64,000 nt of DNA from Heliopora coerulea (lineage: Eukaryota; Cnidaria; Anthozoa; Scleralcyonacea; Helioporidae), in assembly GCA_030142905.1 (NCBI GenBank), contig JASJOG010000196.1, forward strand, positions 310,001 through 374,000, read 5' to 3'. A program made the translations under genes and the position numbers. Within the stretch, counting starts at the first letter, position 1. Every line of letters begins with the position of its first letter. Below, piece after piece: positions 25,601-35,662 of the stretch. A model generated the notes under the pieces. The model made no database searches. It was not told where the DNA came from and was given only the letters and a program-made list of their open reading frames with translations.

Positions 25601-27105
25601 ATGAGAATGTTTAAGCTTAATTGGTGTTTCTGGTATTGCGTGAACGAAGCGTACTCTTGGCTGATGTGGTGGTTTGACTGGAAGTCTGTCCAACAAAAAT
25701 CACAGCAAAATAAAGTGGAGGACTTAGTAAAGTTTCTTGTCGTGCGAGCCATGGCAGAAGTTGAGCGTACAAAATATTCTTTAAACTTAAATACATTAAT
25801 TAAGTTTATTTCATTTTACTCCACTTTACTTCACTTCACGTGACTTCGCTTCACTTCACTTCTTTCACTTCACTTCATTTTACTTCATTTCTCTTCACTT
25901 TACTTGACTTCACTTGACTTCACTTCACTTTACTTTACTTTACTTCACTTTACTTCACTTCACTTTACTTCACTTGACTTCACTTCTCTTACTTCACTTT
26001 ACTTCACTTTACTTCTCTCACTTCACTTCACTTCACTTCACTTAACTTTACTTTACTTCACTTTACTTCACTTCACTTTACTTCACTTGACTTCACTTCT
26101 CTTACTTCACTTTACTTCACTTTACTTCTCTCACTTCACTTCACTTCACTTTACTTCATTTCTCCTCATTTCAATTCACTTAACTTCAATTCACTTCACT
26201 TTGCGTTCACGTCACTTCATTTCACCTTACTTCGTCTCATTTCACTTCAATTTATCTCATTCCGCTTCACTTCATCTTACTTCACTCCATTTCACTTAAT
26301 ATCTCGTCATCTCACTTCACTTTATCTCATTCCACTTCACTTAATTAAACAAAACGTATTTCAAAGCGCCTACATCGTGGAAAGCAAACAAATGCAATAA
26401 CTCCTCGTGAACTCCTGTCTTAGCCTGTGTTATCATCGCCGTGTCTTCGTTTTCACTTTTCTCCATTCTTTCTATCTGTCGCATTCTTTCCTTCTCTAGC
26501 TCTTCGCGAAGTGCGAGAATAGTTTCGCTGCGTGTTCCTTTGACGAGATTTGGCGTGACGACAACAAAGTCCTTGTGACCGTAAATATCTTCACCGCGTA
26601 GTCTCGCGACGTCCTGTTACGTAATAAAAACCAAACCAACTTTATTAGAAGTTCAGTTCGATTGATAGTTAATTTCTAAGTCTGAACGAGTTGGTTTTTT
26701 TGACTTGTTACAAGATTTTTCTGTGAAGAACTGTTCAGGTAACGAACTCCTCTGAACAGTATCCTGTACAGGTAAAAGTCTGAGTGTTACTATCACTAGT
26801 TTGAGATGACTCGGTGAACTACACAAGTTTGGACTAGCAATACCATCTGAGTGTTCTACCTTGGAGAAGACCAACGTGGATTACTGTTCTGATATACCTC
26901 AGAGAATTGGGGATGAAATCATTTTCACAACAACACAAGCCCCAAATTTGTGCGTTCTAAACTTACAGTTATGTCTGACTTCATATCGTACCTTGTGATG
27001 TCCAAAATGCCGCTGAAGTGCTTCTTGCATAGTTTTCAACTGACCCTTAATCTCCTCTGTGTCAATATCGCTATCTTCATCTTCTATGGAGCCTTGTTTT
27101 TTCAT
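22615..27105 (-). CDS. Coiled-coil protein with exon-sized repeats, unrecognised
   Basis: Exons on the minus strand: 27105-26992 (38 codons), 26613-26374 (80), 25293-25039 (85), 24654-24415 (80), 23779-23534 (82), 23030-22911 and 22705-22615. The first five end in phase 0. The protein is highly charged and helical (REELEKERMRQIERMEK; RQKVEEAKELMHEELLRR), with each unit ending in a Leu-rich turn such as LKTMQEALQRHFGHHK, DVQEQLLGLFGKLK or LLNVQKQLLDTCGHVQ. Exon six meets an in-frame TAG at 22913-22911, exactly at a GTGTGC donor. The last exon (TVDLNAYNRAEQGRRLSIIG, then a stop) has a strong acceptor but needs phase 2, so one GA unit appears to be missing in exon six. As written the protein is about 404 residues; about 434 if the frame were intact. 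The start ATG follows an in-frame TGA. Function unknown; no transmembrane segment or signal peptide. Confidence 0.7.
23255..23533. repeat. Degenerate GATTAT/GTGATC repeat
   Basis: Irregular hexamer-like repeats (ATGATTATAATGATG, CGTGATCGTGATTGCAATC) fill the intron right up to the donor of the coiled-coil exon at 23534. Confidence 0.7.
25321..25463. repeat. Palindromic foldback element
   Basis: Arms of about 45 bases: TTTCAAACACGAGTTGGTGT at the left and its inverse ACACCAACTCGTGTTTGAAA at the right, continuing through CTAGATACC/GGTATCTAG. The centre is a short Lys/Glu-like GC stretch. Lies in a coiled-coil gene intron. Confidence 0.9.
25815..26345. repeat. CACTT pentanucleotide satellite
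   Basis: Over 500 bases of TTCACTTCACTTTACTTCAC-type units. It includes an internal duplication in which a block near 25905-26030 recurs about 120 bases later. It sits in the intron just downstream of the coiled-coil exon 26613-26374. Confidence 0.95.
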
Positions 27106-28002
27106 TTTACTTATTTGTTTTTTCCACTCCTTTTTTAATCAACGAGATCTATCTATGCGCACAAACCAATGTGAACGATCACCCCTTTATGACGTCACTA
27201 TGTTAATCAGGCGTGGCTGCTGTGCTAGACTGTGCGTTAGTGCTGTGCGCAGCCATATTTCGTGTAACCGAAAAAAAATTCAAAAACTTTAACAAAAGCC
27301 TTGTTTTATGACCTCCTCAATAAATCGTGCGTGTAAAACATACAATTCACGGACAATTTCATTTAAGTGCTAGCATCCAGTTGGATTTAAGAGACTTAAG
27401 CGTTTGATTTGGTAAGGTTTTGATTCTTATAGCAAGCCTTGGAAATATGTCGTCAGCAGTGCCACAAGCCGAGCTAGTTGAGCTTATATAAGCCTTATAA
27501 CACACTCATACCAGTGACCAGGAGGATTTTGTTGCAATTTTTTTTTTTTCTCGGAACATTTCCAAAGTTTCTTTCGACTATAACTTATTAACGTCCTGTC
27601 CTGTGTTGAGCGTTGCCATTGGTTGATAAAAATAACCCGCCAATTGATAAACGCACAGCACAGAACAGAAAGTTAAAAGATTTAAACAGGAAGTTAGGAA
27701 CTTTCAACAATAATTTGGAAAATTTCAAAGGTGCTTTGCTAATCCTCCTGGGGAAAGTTGGAAATTTCTCAAGAGTTTGGAACATAGTTAAAGTAAACAA
27801 AGTTGCAACCAAGTCAAGAACTCAAGGTAGAGACTATTGACCTAAATAAGCCGGAGCGATGTGTTTGGTAGTACTGAACTCGCAGGGTAGGTAATTCCTC
27901 CATTACGTGGTAACCCAGTACATATCCCCTGTTTTTCTAGGAAAGAAGATGTCGCCGTGATCTCTGCGATGGCATCGTCTAACTTCGATTCTTTTGGGAC
28001 AA
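27106..28002. promoter_or_regulatory. Divergent promoter region
   Basis: Fewer than 900 bases separate the start codons of the minus-strand coiled-coil gene and the plus-strand LysM gene. Both 5' ends and promoters must lie here unless a remote exon exists. An acceptor-like TTTTTCTAG at 27932-27940 suggests that the LysM start exon is preceded by a spliced leader exon. No TATA box is convincing. Confidence 0.45.
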
Positions 28003-30838
28003 ATGGAGCCCGAACGAAGAAAGATTAAGGAAACAAGCTCTTTGTCACAAAGCCGTAAAGGACCAAAGACTTGTTACGGAGCAACAAGGGCCCCACAAAG
28101 TGCCCCAGATTATAAATTAGTACCTCATACTCTTGAGCCATCGGACACTCTTCAAGGCATCGCCATTAAATACGGAGTTACAGTAAGTGAACATTTAAAT
28201 CATTACGGTTTGATTGAGGTGAGTATAAGATCTCAAATAATACAATAAGACATTGAAGAAAATTCCTTCAAAGCAAACTGTTCCTGTTCGGGCAAGTTTC
28301 CTATTCGCTTTTTATAGCAAAGAGTTTTTTTATATATCTTAGTTTCTTTTGTCAATGGCACAATGCAGTAGTAGCCTTCAAAACCATTTTTATTGAAACG
28401 ATTTTAGGCTCTGTAGTAGTATATCTTAGGTGAGACAGAATCTCGAAATCTCACGTGCCAAGACATTGTTTTTTTTTGTTTTGTTTTACTTTCGTTTTGA
28501 CACTTGACTTTACAAAATAATAAAAAATTTTGATCGTATTTATCAAACTGTTCGAGCCTTAATGTTAACCTTAACTCTCTCACAACGGCATACTTTAATT
28601 AAAAAAAGACAAAAAAAAATAAAAAAAGAAATGGAAATCCTGATGGTTTGTTGGAGTGGGAACAATTTCACTTTGGAGTTGTTTGGACTTGACTTTCTGT
28701 AGTTGTGCAATTAAATCTGTTTCGATTGTACAATTATTGTACAAACAGAGATTATGCAATATGCCCATGGGAAGAATATGCCCTTGCACTGGAAAACATA
28801 CTGAGACCCAGATGCCACATAACCAAACATAACACTCTAAGATTAATTTGAGAGTGGCATGAGACCGGTTGGCTCAATTGTAGAATTCTTGGTACTGGTA
28901 ATGTAGTGTGGCCATGTAGCTATGAGGTAACTGTGTAGGTAGGTAGGTAGGTAGTCATTCACTGAGGAGGGTTAGGTTAGGTTTTGAGTTAAGATTAGGG
29001 TTAGATTTAAAGTTTTAGGTTAAGGCATGTACATTGTAATGTAACCTGTGTGGACAGAAGCAAATTCCCTTGCTGAGTATCCTATAATTAACCCATCAAG
29101 AGACAAAGGCACACTTTAACATAATATTTTGCCCCTGCTAATGCCATATGATTTTACTCATTGCAGGGATGAGCCCTGTCCCTTAATGAGTTAATCCATC
29201 TGATTGATGCAGGGATCTCATTAGAAGGATGTTACAAGTGGCTATAATTGGCCTCTATTTTAAGTGTTACAGCTGTATAGCCATATTTTGGGCTGTTAAA
29301 ATGGTTTATCAATGGTCTCTGAAGTGTTGGAGATTGCACAATTATTAAATTATTTCATATTTAAATTTAAATTATTTAACTGACCTTAGAAAAGACATGG
29401 GGTGATCAGGTGATGGTATTTCAAGTGAAATTCTTCAAATGAGGGTTTGAATCCAAGAGGAGTAACTTGTTAATGTGATAGAATGTCTTAGTTGGCACAT
29501 AAAAATGTATGTCACTGTTGTTAATAAATGCTCTCTCAAAATATCTGACCAGTTTGTCCATAACCACCCTATGACCAGATTTAGAAGAATTAGAAAATTG
29601 GTCATCCACTCATTAAGGGGCACGGTTCATCCTTTGAAGAGTAAAATTGTGTGGGCATCAGTCAGAGTAAAATATTGAAGTGTGCCCTTGCTCCTTAATG
29701 GGTTAAGGACATGGCTGTTAAGGGTGACTGAGGGTCAAACTGGTCCAAGTTCACCTGTAGCAACACTCCTGAGAGTACAGTGTATCTCCATTTTGATTGG
29801 TTTTTCCTTTGAACAGTGTTTATTAAATCTCTGTAATACAGTATATCCATTTTCTCTTAAAAAGTCAATACTTGCAATTTTGGTAAATCAGAGATATAAA
29901 ACAAACTGGAAATTAAATTTTAAACCAGGAACAGTGTTAATGCCATTGTAAAAAACTTAGATTTCAGTCCTTTCAATCTCTCATTCAAATTTGTTTTCAT
30001 GTTCAAATTTCCAGGTCGAACAAATACGCCGTGTGAACAAATTGTGGACCAGTGACAACATACTTGTCTTCAAAACATTAAACATACCAGTCAAGTTGAA
30101 TGTGGGTGGTGAAGAGGACAGTTTGGACACTTGGGGTGGAGCAGTGAACCCTGTGGATGTTAGTATAGATCTCAAGAATACAAAGGGGAATGACTGTAAA
30201 GCTACTAAGGTGACACAAAAGAATGGAAACAAAGCAAAAAACTCAGAATCCCTATGCAAGTTTTTAAATAAACTTGATGACCAAATGAAAGTTTCCATCA
30301 AACAAGCTGAACAACAAAGGTAGATATTGGTGGATGCAACAAATCAGTTCATTCTCTATTGGTAGTTCCCCCTCCTTGACCAGTAAAATTGCATGCCTTT
30401 AGTGAGAGTAAAATAGAAGAGTTTATCGTCAGTGGGAAAAGGGGAAAAGGAGATTGTCTTTCACCCTTAAATTCTGTGTCAGAGGTCTCCCAATCATATA
30501 CCATTAAACCTTTTTCTCCAGTTCTTTAATCCAGTTATACCTTTTCTTATCTTGTCAATATTCTTGTATTGTTTAGTTCTGTGTACTTACTTCTCTCACC
30601 TCTCCATCTGGTCCTTTTCATTGTTTTTTTCTGTTCTTTCTTTCTTTCCAGAAGGACCAGTGGTGCTGCATTAATCAACAATCTTGAGACCAAGGTTGAA
30701 AGTGAATCAATAAATAGACATAGAGTTGTTGACACTAACAAGAGGTTGCCTACCCAGGTGTCCCTGTCATCTCCAACCCGTCAGATATCTCAGGACTCGA
30801 ATGAAATGAATACACTCGATGATTTATTTGAATTATGA
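28003..30838 (+). CDS. LYSMD2: LysM domain protein, LYSMD1/2 type
   Basis: Three exons, 28003-28182, 30015-30319 and 30652-30838, give a 223-residue protein, close to vertebrate LYSMD2 and LYSMD1 in length. The N-terminal part contains CYGATRAP, comparable to the family's SYGST motif. The LysM domain follows (HTLEPSDTLQGIAIKYGVT joined in phase 0 to VEQIRRVNKLWTSDNI and FKTLNIPVKLN). A conserved C-terminal helix has SLCKFLNKLDDQMKVSIKQA. The last exon is polar and ends TLDDLFEL. There is no signal peptide or membrane segment, so it is probably intracellular. LysM domains classically bind GlcNAc polymers; the role of the animal LYSMD1/2 group is not well defined. The symbol could equally be LYSMD1. 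Two short upstream ATG frames (27949, 27969) precede the chosen start. Confidence 0.87.
28935..29035. repeat. TAGG and TTAGGT/TTAGGG short repeats
   Basis: A TAGG run followed by GGTTAGGTTAGG and ATTAGGGTTAGA in the LysM gene intron. Confidence 0.5.
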
Positions 30839-33339
30839 TGTACTTTGGAGATTACCAGAACTTTAAACCTTTGAGTTGTTACAGCTGTAAATGGCTTCCA
30901 AAATAAGTAATATCTCTCCATGGTTCAGGTATGCTTGCCCATCAATGCAGGGGTTCTCAACATTTTTCTCCCCTGTTATTGCTTGCATCTTTCACAAATT
31001 CTTTGTGTACCTCCATATCCTGTCTTGATGTTAATTTAATTTTTGAATTAGTCACAGATGCCCTGTAATCAGGTAGCAACTACTAACATTAAGCCACTTG
31101 TATATTTCCAAATAAGGTTTTAACTGACCTTATGAATTAACTTTGCCAGTTGTGATCATGAAAACAAGTAAACAGTATTAATAACCATTAATCAAGTGTC
31201 ACAATACTTAAACAGAATTTAGAATGTCAGATCTTGTTTGATGAAGTCTCAAGAAGTATTTTTATACAGTACTTCAAAAGGGCAAGATGACCTGATGATG
31301 GGAAAGAGAAAGCATAAAACTTGCTTTGAATAAATTTTGAATGGTGTTTACTGCTAACAGTTCTCAAGGATGTGGGGAGAGGGATGCTTGCCAATCATAT
31401 TTTTTGAATATCCCTTCATAACCCTGTTGCATACCCCTGGGTCCCTGCACTCCAGGTTGGGAACCCCTGTCTTACTGGTCAGCTTTAGTGCTTTGGCATG
31501 GTTGTTAGTAATTGGGTTTAGTAATTGTAAAAAGTTGGCTATAGTGCATTACTACACCGTGCGAGGGAGCATTATCTTTGTAACAAGTACATCAGTATGT
31601 AAATCAAAGTATAAGTAATGAAACTGATAGTTTCAAATTGTATAATGAAAATCAAGCAGTTGATATTGCTGTCATTGTTTTTTCAGTTATTTCCGACACA
31701 TTTGAAATTTGGTCACAAATTGTGAATACACCTGATACGTTTCTAGTGAATTGGTTACCTGGTCTCAGTGGATACGTTCTAGTTAGTGGGTTACCTGGTC
31801 AGAACCAAACGGTGTTGGGTTATAGCAAGGAGACATTAATGGTACCTTTAGCAGTAGAGTAACCATAAGGTTGGTTAGAGCCACCTCGGGCCACACATTT
31901 TTTATTAAGATTAGCTTCCCACAACCTTCATGGGTGAAGCTTCGATGTCATGGACTGAACACTACCTTTTCCAGCTCTGCTCATCGTTAATTTAACACGC
32001 TGATATTAAAATAAATCTTCATTGCTTTAACTTTCACTTTTCATTGATTTTACAATCATTTTACAGTCAATCCTGCTCTCCCTTTTAAGCTTTCCCTTGA
32101 CGCGAATTTTAAGTCGGTTTTGAAATAGGTTCAACTCTTCCCACTTCGAGACGTCTCCCCTGACTGACTGGGATACGTTCGGACGAATTAAAATAAAGTT
32201 CGCGTTTGTGCAGGAAAGTGGTATTATGGAAATGTTTTTGCCTTAATCGTTTTCCTAACCTTTCCCTATCCAGAGACGTATTCGCTAAACGAGTAAAATC
32301 GTTGAACAGTAAAATAAAGTGCGCGTTCTCGCACCAGCCTATTTAACGACTAACACCGCTATCTAGATCTTCACTACAAAAACTCCAAATCTTAACTTGA
32401 GGTTTTGTGAAATGAATGGTCGCGTGCTGTTACCACCGGTGATTAACCAATCAACCAACGACTTTCCAGTGGTTTAATCACCACCACCAACCAATGTCCT
32501 ATAATCGTCGTTCTAGATTGCAATAGTCACTTGGCGTGCGCCCAAACAGTACTGACCACAGGCGTGAGAAAGCGATAAACGTGTGTTTTGATCACCGTTG
32601 CTAGTGTCTTCGATATACAAGGCTCCTGTATAATCTCCACGTAGCAAATTGTGCACATGCGAAATCACTTGCAGATAGTTCAACGGCTAAAGGTGGTGAC
32701 GTTAATCTTACATGATTTGCTCCATTTTCTTACACGCTGTGAAAAAAAACCAAAACAAAAAAACAAAAATAAACTACGTTTTTGGGACAGCTTTAGAGAC
32801 CGAAAAAAAAATTGGCAAGTTAATTGAGGTGCCAATGGATGGTTTTTGATAGTTTTTTCCCCAACAAAAGTTTGAAGATGAACGCAAAATTGAGAAATTG
32901 AGAATACTATGTTGTAGTTTAGTGATTATTTTCGACGTTTCAGCCAGAAACTTTTGACTTATTTGGGAGAAAGTTTGTGGTCCAAACAAAAACAAAACAA
33001 CCCCCCCTTAAAAAAAGGTTTTGCCTATTGCGCTTGACGGTTTGTCGACCACAACTGAAGCTTCGAAATCAGATCAAATTACGAAAATATGGAGAAAACA
33101 ACGCACTTTGGTAGTTTTTTCAGAGGTTTTAAATAATTTGGGTGTTTCAGATTGCGAAAAATTTGACGAAAAAGTAATGAGTTCGCCTTATAGTTTGACT
33201 ATCCGTTCACAGTACAATTTTCGACATTTGTTCATATGTGAAATTAACATAAATAGCTGTAGTTTGGTTCATATTTCAAACATTTCAAGCTAAATTTTGA
33301 CGATTTTTGGAAGGTTAGGATAATCTACTACAGTCAATG

Positions 33340-33500
33340 GGTATGTCAGTCTAAGTAGGATTGAGTGGGTCTAAGTAGGCTTATGTAGGGCTAAGCAGGT
33401 GTAAGTAGGGCTATGTAGGTCTAAGCAGGTATATGTAGGACTAAGTAGGTCTTAGCAGGTGTACGTAGGGCTAAGCAGGTGTAAGTAGGGCTAAGTGTAT
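33340..33500. repeat. 10-12 bp minisatellite (CTAAGTAGGT)
   Basis: About 14 variants of CTAAGTAGGT, CTAAGCAGGT and TATGTAGGG in tandem, ending directly at the foldback element starting at 33505. Confidence 0.85.
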
Positions 33501-33504
33501 GTAA

Positions 33505-33630
33505 AATAATCAGAAAGGTTTGAGTACTGCCGAAATGTGAGAGTAGTTATCTGACGTTTCGAGGGCCTTCGCTCGAAACGTTAGATAACTACTCTCACAT
33601 TTCGGCAGTACTCAAACCTTTCTGATTATT
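33505..33630. repeat. Near-perfect palindrome (foldback element)
   Basis: Arms of about 55 bases: AATAATCAGAAAGGTTTGAG at the left and its inverse CTCAAACCTTTCTGATTATT at the right. The centre has CGTTTCGAGGGCCTTCGCTC, then GAAACGTTAG. Related hairpin cores occur elsewhere in the window. Confidence 0.93.
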
Positions 33631-33885
33631 TCACTTCGATTTCCACACTGCCTACGCAGCACTCCATTTTTATTTCATTAAGTGTATATAAGTATGGCAA
33701 AGGAGATATAAATAGGGACACGCGGGTGCAAGTAGTGATAGTGTATCCACTTTATACGATACCTAATAACAAGAGGATTATGGGATAGGTAGACGTACGT
33801 CGCAATTTCAATGAGTAAATCGAATGTGTGTGATGATCATGTTGAGTTCATAAAGCAAGTATTAGTGTTTAGTTTTGACATTACG

Positions 33886-35620
33886 ATGGCTCCGTCTCCG
33901 CAAAACTCAGGAGACGATGGAGAGAAGAAAGCCATGGATCTGGAAAAACCACCAAACATTCCTGCGGTACCTCAGAAGAAAAGACAGCCAGTAGAGAATG
34001 ATTTTCACAAAGAGGAAAAACGTGAGCTTTATTAATGTACTTTTTTTTTTTGGCATCTAAGCTGATTGTTTGGAGTAGAGGGACTATTTTAATGTGGGAA
34101 ATATTGATGGAACAGTTCAATCGTAGGTGAACAGGGATTTCAATTCCGGAATTGTAACACAGTTAAAACGGAATGTGAAAAATTGTTAAAATCTGTTAAC
34201 ATAATTTCTATATTTCAACTAAATGACAGACGGGAGGAGCAAGAATTTGTTTGATGTTTAGGAAACATGAGAGCTTGGATATATTGAAGTAGATGAACGA
34301 TCTTCAAGCTCGATACTCAGAAAATGATATCTGAGCCCCAGACGGGGATCGAACCCGCAACCTTATCAATATATAGTGGCTTCCACTTAGGTCACACATA
34401 TATATCGAATTTGCACCTTAGCTTACCATCTGAGTCTCGGTAGCTCAATGGTTAGAGCGTCTAACCGGTCATCAGAAGGTTGCGGGTTCGATCCCCGTCT
34501 GGGGCTCAGATATCATTTTCTGAGTATCGAGCTTGAAGATCGTTCATCTACTTCAGGAGCAAGAATTTCTTACTCATCCGTCCATCGTTTTGTTGAAATG
34601 TCGAAATTACGTTTCCATAAGATCGTAGAAGCACAAGAGCTAATAAAGACTTCGAGTAAACGACAAATTTCTTTATTGCATACATGTTTCGGCAAAACTC
34701 ATGCCATCTTCATTGCAAATGATAATAGGTTATTTACAAGCGATATTTGTATGTGACCTGATAAACATTACAAGTGTATGACTAATCTAATATAAATTCT
34801 CACACATATGTGTCAGAATGATTAATTACAAGGGTGTGACTGGTTAATGGAGGTGGTGGGTGTTGAAAGCAAGATGTAGAATTGTTAATGAAGTGTGGTA
34901 GACAAGAACAGTTAAGAAGAAGAAGAAAAAAAAATTATATATATATGTATATGTATATATATGTATATATATATTATTTATTTTACAGTAAAATGCTGTC
35001 GCTACTCCGAGTTTCACACGGTACACGATCATCAGGCAACTGACAGATTCGGTTCAACTATTCTTATTTACATAGGTTGTGACGTTAATTAATTAGGTGT
35101 TTTGTTACATGGCGACACCTTGAGAAAAGTTCGGTTCATCTGTTTAATAAGTTGTTATGTTTTAAACAGACGAACCAAACTTTTCTCAAGGTGTTGCCAT
35201 GTAACGAAACACCTAATTAATTAATGTCACAACCCATGTAAATAAGAATAGTTGAACCGAATCTGTCAGTTGCCTGATGATCGCGTACCACGTGAAACTC
35301 TGAGTAGCAACAGCATTTTACTGTAAAATAAATAATATATTACGCTCTACGTATGGTATTGAGCGCTCTTAAACCTTACACCTTCTGTGTGACATTTGTG
35401 TTGCATACTCTTCTTGGTATATGTATATATATATATATCTCTTACCTCAAAAAGTCACTACAGCCTGTTTCATCTTGGGAAAGAATCTTCAGGTCACCTG
35501 AAGATTCTTTCCCAAGATGAAACAGGCTGTAGTGACTTTTTGAGGTAAGCGATATAATCCCATTTGCTCTTTCTTTGCAGTATTGAGCCCTCTTTGCATT
35601 TCATAAACCTAAACGTTCAC

Positions 35621-35662
<42 letters not shown>

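Larger units (their letters stand above)
30839..33885. other. Intergenic spacer between LysM gene and kinase gene
   Basis: Holds the 3' UTR of the LysM gene, the kinase promoter, a minisatellite (33340-33500) and a foldback element (33505-33630). No other gene was recognised. Confidence 0.5.

Noticed and set aside
25904..26299. 131-codon plus-strand frame
   Set aside because: It is the CACTT satellite in translation.
34437..34510. Functional tRNA gene
   Set aside because: Box A and box B are good, but the anticodon arm is imperfect, position 33 is not T, and the same sequence continues into a shared SINE tail in several copies.
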